A stretch of DNA of 64,000 nucleotides from Prolixibacteraceae bacterium (GTDB lineage Bacteria; Bacteroidota; Bacteroidia; Bacteroidales; Prolixibacteraceae). The notes below the pieces were generated by a model that made no database searches, was not told where the DNA came from, and saw only the letters and a list, made by a program, of their open reading frames with translations. A program made the position numbers and the translations under genes. Below, piece after piece: positions 1 through 8,609 of this stretch (positions are counted from its first letter, which is position 1; every line of letters starts with the position of its first letter). The stretch covers positions 1 through 64,000 of the forward strand of contig JAUWAB010000014.1 in NCBI GenBank assembly GCA_030602265.1. Reading direction: 5' to 3'.

Positions 1-370
1 AGCCGTCACGGTCAACAGCGAGGGTCACCGAATTGTGGCTGTCCCAGTTAAGCACCGTACTGGTACCGCCATGGGTTTCGCGTGCGGTGGCCGGCATAAT
101 GTGAAGGTGAAAATTTTCTTCATCGAGGTTGCGCTGGCCCACCACCATATTGCGGTTCGCATTGTAGTAGGCAATGTACTGTCGATTGCCGTGCGTGAGC
201 AGGCAAAATCCTACCGGATGGCCCGCCCAGACCTCATCAATCTCAACAGATCCGACGATGGACTGTTTATGGCCACGTTCGTCAAGGACAATCCTGTCGC
301 TGAGGGATTGGCTATGTCCCGACATTATGATGAGAATAAACAGCAGAAAGCAGGTAGCTTGTTTTACCAT
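1..370 (-). CDS. BNR-4 repeat protein, possible polysaccharide lyase (N-terminal part only)
   Basis: This is the first 123 codons of a gene that runs off the left edge of the window. The reverse strand gives a signal peptide (MVKQATCFLLFILIIMSGHSQ). The mature part contains VWAGHPVGFCLL, YIAYYNANRNMVVGQR and WDSHNSVTLAVDRDG (about residues 109-123). These are hallmarks of the BNR-4 beta-propeller family, which includes the PL24/PL25-type ulvan lyases and many uncharacterised PUL proteins. It lies 90 bp after a GH88 gene on the same strand, so it probably belongs to the same operon and is exported to act on the same uronate-containing glycan. The catalytic residues lie mostly outside the window, so lyase activity is an inference. 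Confidence 0.6.
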   Translation of the reverse strand, partial: MVKQATCFLLFILIIMSGHSQSLSDRIVLDERGHKQSIVGSVEIDEVWAGHPVGFCLLTHGNRQYIAYYNANRNMVVGQRNLDEENFHLHIMPATARETHGGTSTVLNWDSHNSVTLAVDRDG

Positions 371-460
371 AACACAATGATATTGAATTTCAGAATCCTA
401 TTCCAGAATGAATAAAACCGGGTTACACATTCCCGGATGGAAGGCACTCCAGCCGGCCGG

Positions 461-1651
461 TTACCAGCCTTTGAGCGCTTTGTAACGCAGAAGGGCCTCC
501 GTGAAATAGTAATCACCATAGGTTAACGGAACATCGACCTCACTTTTTTGAGGAATATGTCCCACCCCGCGTTTCAGGATAAAAAATCCGTTGGTGCCGG
601 GTTCTGCCAGGTATTCCGGAGTTGAAAGCGTGGTGAGCTGCTTTTCAGCCATCGACAGATACTTTGAACTGAGTTCTCCCTCTGTGAGCGTGCTGAGCTC
701 AATCAGTGCGGAAGCCATAATGGCCCCGGCAGAAGCATCCCTGAGCGCATCCGGAATATCCGGAGCAAGATAGTCCCAGTAGGGAATGCCGTCCCCGGGC
801 ATATTCGGATGATCAATCATCAGATTGGCGATGGCAACTGCCTGGTCAAGGTATCTCTGGAGTCTGGTCTCTCGGTACATCACCACATAACCATATAAAC
901 CCCAGGCACTTCCCCTGGCCCAGAGGGACTCATCAAACGCGCCCTGGTGGGTCTGTTTTTTATGCGGGATGCCCGTCAGTGTATCGTAAGAAACCACGTG
1001 ATAGGAACTAAAATCCGGCCGGTAATGGTGTTCCATGGTCTTGTCGGAATGCGATACGGCCACTTCCCGGAAAACCTGATTTCCTGTGTTGTGGTAGTTC
1101 CACATCAGCAATTCGAGGTTCATCATATTGTCGATAATAACCGGGTACTGCCACAGCCGGGCATTAAAGTCCCACGACCGGATTACGCCGAGCTCAGGAT
1201 TAAACCGTTTTATGGCACTCTCCCCGGCGACTTTTAACACGTCGCGGTAATCTTCTCTGCCCGTAAGCCGGTATCCGTTCCCGAAACTGCAATAGATCTG
1301 AAATCCGATATCATGGTCATAGGTGTTATACTTTTCCTTTTCCACGCGGGCAGAAAAATCTTCTGCCAGTTTCCGGTGAACCGGGTCTCCGGAATATTCA
1401 TAGAGATACCACAAAACTCCGGGAAAGAAACCGCTGCACCACCATTTAGAATCGGAAGTGACAATTTCGTCCTTCTCCTTCACATAGGATCTGGGGAGAC
1501 GGCCCTCCTTGTCTTCCAGGTATTCAGCCATGGCCACCGCCTGTTGACTGATAATCCCGAAACTTTTTTCGATTACTTCCTGCATGGGCTCCTTTTTTGC
1601 GCAGGATACTAACAATAAGACGAAAATTGATGATAATAATAATGATCTCAT
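461..1651 (-). CDS. GH88 unsaturated glucuronyl hydrolase (first copy)
   Basis: The 396-residue lipoprotein starts MRSLLLSSIFVLLLVSC, with a lipobox Cys at residue 17. The (alpha/alpha)6 barrel carries the two conserved aspartates of GH88: DHDIGF (D114) and IIDNMMNLELL (D174), equivalent to D88 and D149 of the Bacillus enzyme. WWCSGFFPG, RGSAWGLYGY and EVDVPLTYGDYYFTEALLR are also typical. GH88 enzymes hydrate the double bond of the 4,5-unsaturated uronate left at the non-reducing end by a lyase and so release it. The gene follows the heparinase-like lyase (gap about 120 bp). A second GH88 (13660-14928) heads the same locus. The two differ enough to suggest different linkages or aglycones. 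Confidence 0.92.
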   Translation of the reverse strand: MRSLLLSSIFVLLLVSCAKKEPMQEVIEKSFGIISQQAVAMAEYLEDKEGRLPRSYVKEKDEIVTSDSKWWCSGFFPGVLWYLYEYSGDPVHRKLAEDFSARVEKEKYNTYDHDIGFQIYCSFGNGYRLTGREDYRDVLKVAGESAIKRFNPELGVIRSWDFNARLWQYPVIIDNMMNLELLMWNYHNTGNQVFREVAVSHSDKTMEHHYRPDFSSYHVVSYDTLTGIPHKKQTHQGAFDESLWARGSAWGLYGYVVMYRETRLQRYLDQAVAIANLMIDHPNMPGDGIPYWDYLAPDIPDALRDASAGAIMASALIELSTLTEGELSSKYLSMAEKQLTTLSTPEYLAEPGTNGFFILKRGVGHIPQKSEVDVPLTYGDYYFTEALLRYKALKGW

Positions 1652-1773
1652 ATCTATTTATTTGGTTAAAACCTGAAACACCATGAATTGCCCTGACGGG
1701 GCAATGTTATCCATCATAATCATTCCGGCAACTTACTCAATTTCCGGAAAATAGCCTAAAAACCAGCACCCTA

Positions 1774-3645
1774 TTATTTCCAGTTTTCAAGGGGTTGGTT
1801 AAAATCCGCCTTTGTGCCGGCAACACCCGGGATCAGTTTTACCTGGAAGACTGATGATGCACCAGCAGGCAGTCCGGTTTCAAAACCGACCAGAACGGTT
1901 CCCGGATTGGGTGCATCGTAATCGGTGGAAGGCTGCGAACTCCAGGTGGTGAGGGTAATTCCGGCCGGCTCATCCACCTTTATGGTAAGGCGCTTTCCAT
2001 CCTTTTCCAGAGTAGCTTCATTTTTTCCTGAAAGGATTACGGAGGCATCGGTAAGCATCTGCCAGCGGATCTGAGCTTTGTTTGCGCCCGACTTCAGTTC
2101 ATCCCTGACCACAACATATTGTCCGTCGACCAGGGCAGCCCCCCTGATGGCCTGATCCAGCTGGCCTTCATACACCGTCGACATGTCGGTTATACCAAAC
2201 ATGAATGCAGGATCGTGGCCATATTTTTCCATTTTGGCGTAACCACTCACGCGTTGCAGTTCCCCGTTGACGGTTAAGGTATTGTGTATGTAATTGTTCA
2301 GTCGCAGAATACTCCAGCGCACGGCGTCCTGGGTACGTCCAAATATGGACATCCCCCGCGATTCGAGTGATTCGTAACTCTGGCTTCCCATATCGATGGC
2401 CCAGCGGATTCCTTCCGCCTCCATGATAAAGGAACCTATATCCATGTGGCCATGGTTCACCGAGGGAGACCCGCCTTTGAAACCAAGGTAGATGGCGTTG
2501 GGATCGCTCCACGAGGTACGTGCCAGCATCAAAGGCATTTTACCCTGGCCGATATAGACCTTTTCGGCTGGTTCCGTCACGGATTCCATCCGGATATCCT
2601 TACCCCATATCATAACGGCAGGCAGGATGCGGTTGGAAGTGAACCTGGAATAATCGGCACGGTCGAGATATTGTTTTTCGACCCAAAGTAATGATGGATC
2701 ATTACTTTTTTCAGCAAACCAGAACATTGCGGGACTCAGGCTTCCGCCACCTCCGGCATCGCCCCAGTTATAGCTGGCGCCGGTCGGACCGACCATTGAT
2801 TTCAGGAAGGAGCCGGTTTTCAGATAACCGGGATGATTGGCATAATCGAACCGTCCCGGAAATGCCTTATCCATGGCACTGTTGAACAGCACATTAAAGG
2901 AAGTACCATAATTCCAGTAACCATATCCTTCGGGGTAAGCGCCATCAGGTTCATAATCTTCCATCGGCAGGTGGATCGTTTCCATGGCCCGGTCGATCAT
3001 CTGACGGGCAATTTCGGGATGATCCTCAAGAATAGCCAGCGCCCCGAAAACCATTCCGGCATTGCAGACCTGGTTCCAGTTATGGGTAGCCCTGAGCCAG
3101 CTGTTGTATTTCGAATCGAGCGAGGGTTCGAGGCCCTTCTTCAGGATGGCCTCCCGGATGATTTCCCTTGACTCAGGTTTCAGCCGGTCGTACACCCAGT
3201 CGTATCCGATGGCAACCGCCATAGTCATCTCCGCAACATCCAGAAAATGAGAAGGATTCCAGTCGGAAAATCCGGCGATATAAACCATCTCCTTCTCTGC
3301 CCTTTCGGCATATTTGACCTCACCGGTTGTCCGGTATGCATAGGAAAGAAAGAATATCCTGCGCAAAGCCTCCCTGGATTTGTCCAAAAGGCGCCTGCCT
3401 ATCTGAATGCGCTCAATGGGCGGCAATGGGATAATCTTGTCGCATTCATCCAATATGGTCTGGTGCATTTTACCCCAGACCGGACTCACCTTCACCGATT
3501 TTTTGATGGCAGCCTCCTCTCCTTTCAGCAGCAAGATTCTCGGATGGTCTGTCCCGAAAGCATCTTGAGCTACGATATCATTCTTATTGCATCCTGAAAC
3601 ACAAAAAAAGCTGATGAGGAAAAAGAAAAAGAAGAACCTTTTCAT
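1774..3645 (-). CDS. Heparinase II/III-family polysaccharide lyase, lipoprotein
   Basis: This 623-residue protein begins with a Phe-rich leader ending in the lipobox VSGC (C19). An all-alpha toroid domain (about residues 40-350) contains THNWNQVCNAG (N189/N191) and YPEGYGYWNYG (Y241 region), the places where heparinase-like lyases keep their catalytic Asn and Tyr. A beta-sheet heparinase II/III domain follows, with NHGHMDIGSF (H398/H400) and YIHNTLTVNG. Such enzymes (PL12, 15, 17, 21, 33 and 37 share the fold) cleave uronic-acid polysaccharides by beta-elimination. The exact PL family cannot be decided by eye. It lies 25 bp after the PL8 gene and is surely co-transcribed with it. Confidence 0.85.
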   Translation of the reverse strand: MKRFFFFFFLISFFCVSGCNKNDIVAQDAFGTDHPRILLLKGEEAAIKKSVKVSPVWGKMHQTILDECDKIIPLPPIERIQIGRRLLDKSREALRRIFFLSYAYRTTGEVKYAERAEKEMVYIAGFSDWNPSHFLDVAEMTMAVAIGYDWVYDRLKPESREIIREAILKKGLEPSLDSKYNSWLRATHNWNQVCNAGMVFGALAILEDHPEIARQMIDRAMETIHLPMEDYEPDGAYPEGYGYWNYGTSFNVLFNSAMDKAFPGRFDYANHPGYLKTGSFLKSMVGPTGASYNWGDAGGGGSLSPAMFWFAEKSNDPSLLWVEKQYLDRADYSRFTSNRILPAVMIWGKDIRMESVTEPAEKVYIGQGKMPLMLARTSWSDPNAIYLGFKGGSPSVNHGHMDIGSFIMEAEGIRWAIDMGSQSYESLESRGMSIFGRTQDAVRWSILRLNNYIHNTLTVNGELQRVSGYAKMEKYGHDPAFMFGITDMSTVYEGQLDQAIRGAALVDGQYVVVRDELKSGANKAQIRWQMLTDASVILSGKNEATLEKDGKRLTIKVDEPAGITLTTWSSQPSTDYDAPNPGTVLVGFETGLPAGASSVFQVKLIPGVAGTKADFNQPLENWK

Positions 3646-3670
3646 AACGTGGTATTTTGATTGGTTTGAT

Positions 3671-5821
3671 TTACTTTACGGTTACGCTGGACCCTGTAAA
3701 AACGGCTTTAGGCAGGGTTATGGAAATGTTGGTTTGGTTTTTCTTGTCATCGTAAGCAAAGGTAACACCTTCCCCATTAAGTTCAACCTTACCGGAAATG
3801 GTCAGGTGCATTTTTCCCATTTTACGTGTGGGATCAGCCACCGAGATTTCCTTCACTGCCCGACCATCAGTTTTGATCATCACCGCACCCGGCATGTCGC
3901 TTTCCACCCTCAGGCCACCCGGAAGTTCCACGGCTGATGAAGTGTAAAAAACCATCTGGTAAATGCCCAGTCCGGGATGGCCTGCTGCCTGTATCGAAGG
4001 AGTATTCGACAAGATTACCGTAGCCGGATTTCTGCTGTAAGAATCCATTTCTTCAGCGGAAATACCGGGAACCACAACATACGCATAGGTTCCGTTCTGC
4101 ACCCTGTTGCCATGGTTCAGCCACAGCTTGAAAACATCCATGCTGATTTCTTCCCTGGAGGAACTGGTCTGTCTGTTGATACTGTACCAGCTGCCTGTCT
4201 GTGAATTATTGAGGAGATTTGCCTCAGCGGATTCCGGGAACAGGTATCCGGTATGGTCGTGATGAATCCACTGAACATTCCGAATGGTGTGCTCACCACG
4301 GTCTATTCTGCGCTTACCTCCGGATCCGGAAACGGTTACATCACCTGCCAGCAGGCATTGGTTAAGCGAAGTGACCACCGGCAGGTTTCCTCTGGAAGCA
4401 ATGCCTGAGCCTAAACATACATACTCCCTGTCGAAGAAGAACCATGCCTTTTTGGCGGCCAGCGGGTCATGCGGACTCTTAAAGTCAAATGCCACTGCGC
4501 CGTACATGCCGTCGGTTACCGCACCGACAAATTCGGTAAGCCCATCTTTCTGTATTTGATTGGCTGCCGGCATTTCTTCCTTCTGCAGAATGGTGGTACC
4601 AGGTATCTTCTGCCAGTCGTACACCGGGGCTATATTGTTATATTCTTTCCCGCTGACAGAAAGGTAATTGGTACCGTCTCCCCGGTGATGGTTTTTCAGC
4701 CCCTCACTGTTGTAGGGCTCTTCCATGTTACGGTTCCGGGTGGAATACATCCTTACCGAGGTGAAGTAGCCCGGGCGCTGATGGGAATAGTGTTCGGTCT
4801 GCCAGAAAAATTTTCCGAAAGACAAGCTATGCTCTGCATCTCCTCTTCTGATCCGGATAATCTCCTGCAGTTCGGATTTCCGGTAATCAGAGGCTGACAA
4901 TAGTCTCTCAGGCGCAGCAGTGCTGTATGGATTAAAGCTACCCGGCCGGGAGATATCGCGGTTTTTTGTTCCGGGGTCATTTATCTTGCCATAAACCAGT
5001 TGTTTACAAATTCCATCGAGGTAGTAATCAATGAGATGGTTGATTTTATCGGCAGAGAAAGCGTATCCCGTTCCTGCCACGTAGGCAGCCCATTCGGCAA
5101 AAGCATCAGCATAACCTACTCCATATGACAGGGTATTGTTTACGCGGTCTTCACGGTGGTGAAAACTGTAATCGTGTTGCATGCCCCGCTCGCCGGTTGT
5201 AAATTTGATTTCGCCCTCAATTACCCGGATAACTTCGTCAAATCCGGTCTTATTGCCTGTAAAGAGCAGGTTTTTGGCGAGAATGCCCCCGATTTTTATG
5301 CGGTCGCCGCTGGGCCTGGCCCCCGAGGCATTCAGATGTGCCCTCCCGATGATCGGTTGAGCTTTTTCAACCAGCGCCGCCGGCAGTTCATCGCCCATAA
5401 TCAGCATCAGGGTAACCAGATTATCGGGAGTACCAATCTGGTTATGCCACCAGTTTTCGCAGATAAAATCGTTGGCCACCCAGTAAGACAGGGCTTTTTC
5501 TACCGCTGTTTTCAGGTTCTTCTTTTTGTACCAAACTGAATTTTTATTTTTATAGGCACGGGCCATCGACACCATATTGGCAGAGTGAATCCTGTGCTCA
5601 AAGCCAGTATTTGAAACGTCTTCGTAATTAATGCCCGGCCAGGTCCCGTCGGCACGGATCGTATTCACCAGATCAGAAACCTGGGCATCGTCTACCCGGG
5701 GTTTCATCAGCTCCGCCACAATCCTCTTTTTAATTGTATCAAAATCAGACTGGGAAAATACAGGCATAGTGTACAGCCACAAAACAAGGAATATGGAAAT
5801 ATATCTGGCTACAAGTTTCAT
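3671..5821 (-). CDS. PL8-family polysaccharide lyase (hyaluronate/chondroitin/xanthan lyase type)
   Basis: The 716-residue protein has an N-terminal signal peptide (MKLVARYISIFLVLWLYTMPVFSQ). The alpha-toroid shows the PL8 signatures NWWHNQIGTPDNL (from N123), DYSFHHRED (H221/H222), LSYGVGYADAF (Y233) and RDISRPG (R288, R292). The central domain has EEPYNSEGLKNHHRGDG. The Asn, His, Tyr and two Arg are therefore all present and the enzyme looks active. PL8 members cleave chondroitin, hyaluronan or xanthan backbones or side chains. The substrate is not readable from these motifs, and no sulfatase is nearby. The gene lies between the jelly-roll protein and the heparinase-like lyase on the same strand. 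Confidence 0.9.
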   Translation of the reverse strand: MKLVARYISIFLVLWLYTMPVFSQSDFDTIKKRIVAELMKPRVDDAQVSDLVNTIRADGTWPGINYEDVSNTGFEHRIHSANMVSMARAYKNKNSVWYKKKNLKTAVEKALSYWVANDFICENWWHNQIGTPDNLVTLMLIMGDELPAALVEKAQPIIGRAHLNASGARPSGDRIKIGGILAKNLLFTGNKTGFDEVIRVIEGEIKFTTGERGMQHDYSFHHREDRVNNTLSYGVGYADAFAEWAAYVAGTGYAFSADKINHLIDYYLDGICKQLVYGKINDPGTKNRDISRPGSFNPYSTAAPERLLSASDYRKSELQEIIRIRRGDAEHSLSFGKFFWQTEHYSHQRPGYFTSVRMYSTRNRNMEEPYNSEGLKNHHRGDGTNYLSVSGKEYNNIAPVYDWQKIPGTTILQKEEMPAANQIQKDGLTEFVGAVTDGMYGAVAFDFKSPHDPLAAKKAWFFFDREYVCLGSGIASRGNLPVVTSLNQCLLAGDVTVSGSGGKRRIDRGEHTIRNVQWIHHDHTGYLFPESAEANLLNNSQTGSWYSINRQTSSSREEISMDVFKLWLNHGNRVQNGTYAYVVVPGISAEEMDSYSRNPATVILSNTPSIQAAGHPGLGIYQMVFYTSSAVELPGGLRVESDMPGAVMIKTDGRAVKEISVADPTRKMGKMHLTISGKVELNGEGVTFAYDDKKNQTNISITLPKAVFTGSSVTVK

Positions 5822-5985
5822 AAAGTCATTATTCTTAATATTCTGTCAAATACTTTTTCTTTTTGTTTTAATATCCATCCCGGAAAATTCTCACCTAATA
5901 TGTAAATGTAATTAAACACCAGGGTAGTCGGGCGACCGTAAGACACAACCTTCAGATGGGAAGAATAGGAGAACTGGTCGTCGAA

Positions 5986-6990
5986 TCAGGGAGTTCTGTC
6001 CCGCCACAATTTAAAATCATCCCAGTAAATCTGAAGTGCTTTACCATTGCTCCTCATAAAGTCGATCAGGGCTTTTGAGGTATACAGTTTCAGCGGATTA
6101 AAATCGGTTACGCCATCGGGATTTTTATCTCCGGAATTATGGGTAAAATGGGTTACATCAAATACCACCTGCCGTTCACCCCCTTCGGGCTGAATGGCCA
6201 TCCAGAAGCGGCCGGTTTTGGCATCACCCTCTTTATAGTAATATTCCATGGTAAACCATTTTCCGACCGGGACTTTCACATTCTGGTTAATTTCTTTCCA
6301 GAGGGTGGTATATTTCTGGCTACCGTTTTCGAATAACTCGCAATCCTGGCCATCCAGGATAAAACAAAGGTCGCTTTCCCAGTCTACCGGTTTTCCGATT
6401 CCCAGGGTAATTCTGAAGCGGTGCGGCACAGACTGGTTCCAGGTGATATTATTCCAGAATTCGGCGATGGTCAGCCAGCTGATCTTTTGCGGAAATTTGC
6501 GGACCATCAGAAAGTCATCTGGCAGGAAGATCCGCACCGACTGGTAAAACTCTTTCATACCGGTTTCGGCCCCGTAAAGATTGGCCTGAATCCGGCCTTT
6601 GGAACCGTCAACATTAGCTTCATTGAGCCAGAAATGGAGAACATGATTGGAAGGATTACCCGGTTCAGGAATTATCCGGGCGAAGCGTTGCGTGGTGTCA
6701 CCCCCCTGATACTGAAGGTTAAACCTGCCAATGTTTTTGCTGTTGTCGAGGTCTTCCACCCAGTCGTTGGGCGCAGGAAGGGAAACATCCTTTCCGGTAA
6801 TATCGTCATCACCCGTAAGAGGATTGGCACTGTGTCGGATCCTGGAGCCGGGCTCGAATCCGGAATGAAAGAGCAGTACCCCTTTCTTACCCTCTTCGGC
6901 TGCAGGAACGGGAAGTTCAGTGGAGCAAAAGACCAGAAACGGGAAGGATAATATAATCAGCAGGATCGTGATGGTTAGTTTATTGGTCAT
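5986..6990 (-). CDS. Secreted jelly-roll (concanavalin A-like) protein, candidate polysaccharide lyase
   Basis: The 334-residue protein has a hydrophobic leader that could end at LVFCS (SPI or SPII). The rest looks all-beta: LLFHSGFEPGS near the start, then NHVLHFWLNEANVDGSKGRI, QANLYG, FYQSVRIFLPDDF, PHRFRITLGI, VGKWFTMEYYYKEGDA and IYWDDFKLWRD at the end. This order (bundle of strands, amphipathic KWFTMEYYYKEG, final YWDDFKLW) is that of LamG/ConA-like jelly rolls, a fold used by PL7, PL18, PL20 and PL28 lyases. I cannot place it in a named family. It has its own promoter candidate (7031-7038) and opens the enzyme half of the PUL. The gap of 164 bp to the PL8 gene shows nothing clear. A glycan-binding role is the main alternative. 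Confidence 0.55.
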   Translation of the reverse strand: MTNKLTITILLIILSFPFLVFCSTELPVPAAEEGKKGVLLFHSGFEPGSRIRHSANPLTGDDDITGKDVSLPAPNDWVEDLDNSKNIGRFNLQYQGGDTTQRFARIIPEPGNPSNHVLHFWLNEANVDGSKGRIQANLYGAETGMKEFYQSVRIFLPDDFLMVRKFPQKISWLTIAEFWNNITWNQSVPHRFRITLGIGKPVDWESDLCFILDGQDCELFENGSQKYTTLWKEINQNVKVPVGKWFTMEYYYKEGDAKTGRFWMAIQPEGGERQVVFDVTHFTHNSGDKNPDGVTDFNPLKLYTSKALIDFMRSNGKALQIYWDDFKLWRDRTP

Positions 6991-7030
6991 GGTTTAATTC
7001 ATCCTGTTCCACAGTGGATTCCCCGGGTTG

Positions 7031-7038
7031 CAAAGGTA
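7031..7038 (-). promoter_or_regulatory. Internal PUL promoter, -7 box TACCTTTG
   Basis: The minus strand reads TACCTTTG, a perfect match to the Bacteroidota -7 consensus TAnnTTTG, about 40 nt before the ATG at 6990. It lies just after a terminator-like hairpin (7113-7151) in the direction of transcription. The 11 bp CAAAGGTATGC (plus strand) are identical at the main PUL promoter (14956-14966). The -33 region is weak (TTGTG at 7065-7061). Confidence 0.55.
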
Positions 7039-7112
7039 TGCTTATGACAGCTGAATAGTCCACAATGGAATCATTAAAAATTACTGTACGGGAAAAAACC
7101 CGGATTTAAAGG

Positions 7113-7151
7113 AAAAAACCATTGCACCGGAAATTCCGGCACAATGGTTTT
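7113..7151 (-). terminator. Terminator-like hairpin after the surface-protein genes
   Basis: Arms AAAACCATTG (7115-7124) and CAATGGTTTT (7142-7151) enclose a second self-complementary pair, CCGGA and TCCGG. Read on the minus strand the stem is followed by six Ts (7118-7113), as in an intrinsic terminator. It lies 14 bp beyond the stop codon of the DUF4466-like gene, so it could end or attenuate the SusCD-lipoprotein transcript before the lyase genes. Confidence 0.7.
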
Positions 7152-7164
7152 GGAATAGTGCTAC

Positions 7165-8157
7165 CTATTTCACTGTATAGCGTTTGATGCTAATAGTCAT
7201 GGTCCTGGCAGTGTTATTCACACTGTTCACATAAATATACGCTCTGTATTTACCATCGGCTGTTTCGACCCATGCTCCGGATTCGGCGCGCAGGTTAATG
7301 GCCCAGTTGGGTGCATCAGAAAGATTGAGTTCCTGGAAATCAATATCATCCACATAAATCCCATACTGCAGGTTTGCCAGATGTCTGTCGCGGAGTGCCC
7401 ATGTTCTCTGGATTTTCACATTGTTGCTGACACCAGCCGGCAAGGTAATCCCCGGACGGAAATCGGCATCGGCAGCAGGTGCTACAAGAGCATGGTTAAA
7501 TGTGATACCGGTAATGGCACGGTAGAGATACACCAGGTCGATTTTGCCGGCATTGGCAGCAGCGTCGGCGGCGTTGTAAGCAGTCATATCGGCAATGGAA
7601 AAATAGGCGAGGTTATTGTCGCTGAGAACAATATTCCGTTTCATTTCCATATTGGCAATGGTGTAGGGACCCATTTTATAGGTTACCGTTTCACCCGTGC
7701 TCGCCTTGGCCGAGAAGGTAAAGGATACCGACTTGCCCCTTGCATCTTCAGGAATTTTGTAGTAATACCGGAGTGCGGCAGCGACCGTATCCCTTGTGAA
7801 GGTCACTTCCGTTTTGCCACCGACGGTTACCGACGGGCTGGCCACGACGATCCCTGTATCTTTCCCGTTAGGCAGGGTATAAAATGAGTGGTGTTCCATG
7901 AAGGTACCGGCAGCACCGGCGATGGTGGCCTCCACCTGCATGTTGGTCAGTTTTCCTTTACCGAAACCTAATGCTGCGGCATATACAAACTCGATATCGA
8001 GTCCTGCCACGTTTGGACCAATGGATCTTTTTATACAGTCGTTCTGAAGTTGGGTTTTTGCTTCAGGCAAGGCGTACTCGTCTTCCTGACAAGCGACGAA
8101 CAGCATAACAAATGCCATTACCCAAATTAAATTCGAATATTTACGTTGCATAGTCAT
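7165..8157 (-). CDS. DUF4466-like surface lipoprotein (SusE-position)
   Basis: The 330-residue lipoprotein has the leader YSNLIWVMAFVMLFVAC with Cys near residue 23. ATG codons at 8157 and 8151 are both possible starts. The mature part contains LQNDCIKRSIGPNVAGLDIE, YYYKIPEDARGKSVSFTFSA, TYKMGPYTIANM and a C-terminal AYIYVNSVNNTARTMTISIKRY. These match what I remember of DUF4466 proteins, found next to SusC/SusD pairs and without an assigned function. The family name is from memory. By position it is probably a surface glycan-binding protein that helps SusD. It closes the first transcript of the PUL, just before the hairpin at 7113-7151. Confidence 0.6.
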   Translation of the reverse strand: MTMQRKYSNLIWVMAFVMLFVACQEDEYALPEAKTQLQNDCIKRSIGPNVAGLDIEFVYAAALGFGKGKLTNMQVEATIAGAAGTFMEHHSFYTLPNGKDTGIVVASPSVTVGGKTEVTFTRDTVAAALRYYYKIPEDARGKSVSFTFSAKASTGETVTYKMGPYTIANMEMKRNIVLSDNNLAYFSIADMTAYNAADAAANAGKIDLVYLYRAITGITFNHALVAPAADADFRPGITLPAGVSNNVKIQRTWALRDRHLANLQYGIYVDDIDFQELNLSDAPNWAINLRAESGAWVETADGKYRAYIYVNSVNNTARTMTISIKRYTVK

Positions 8158-8163
8158 TCACGT

Positions 8164-8580
8164 TTAAGGTTTCGTTTGAACTGTAACATACACGGTGTAG
8201 GTTTTCTGAACCTTGCGGTTACCTGCAATTACCGTCCATTGTTTCGGAGTGGTCAAATTGGAAAAGTCAACCCAGGTGGTGATTTTCGGATCGAGTTTTG
8301 CATCGGTAACCAAAGAGAATTGGGGCCAAAGTCTTTTAAGGTCGGTTCCCCAGAAAACTTCAACGTTGATGGTTTGTGCTGTGGTGTCAATCACGGCTGC
8401 TTTCGTCCGGACAGTCTGAAAATCGGGACCCAGCAGTTCAAAGTTACTGACATAACATTCGGCGCGTTCTGTAATCAATAATCCATCTTCATCGATAGGA
8501 TAATCAGCACAGCGTATTCCGGCAAAGACAATAATGATCAGAGCCAGAGATATTTTTATTATTCTTTCCATTGAATTCAT
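8164..8580 (-). CDS. Small DUF5018-type surface lipoprotein
   Basis: The leader IIKISLALIIIVFAGIRC ends in a lipobox-like Cys. I chose the ATG at 8580 (MNSMERIIK; 8571 also possible), because an upstream ATG at 8619 would put 16 polar residues before the leader and overlap the SusD stop. The mature 110 residues hold one Ig-like beta domain: ITERAECYVSNFELLGPD, VIDTTAQTINVEVFWGTDL and QWTVIAGNRKVQKTYTVYVT. This pattern (numerical IDTTAQTI, closing TYTVYVTV) is that of DUF5018-type domains found in PUL lipoproteins. It probably sits on the cell surface with SusD and the DUF4466-like protein. The function is not known. Confidence 0.6.
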   Translation of the reverse strand: MNSMERIIKISLALIIIVFAGIRCADYPIDEDGLLITERAECYVSNFELLGPDFQTVRTKAAVIDTTAQTINVEVFWGTDLKRLWPQFSLVTDAKLDPKITTWVDFSNLTTPKQWTVIAGNRKVQKTYTVYVTVQTKP

Positions 8581-8609
8581 TTTTATTCTATTCATTTTCA
8601 ATGTATTTA

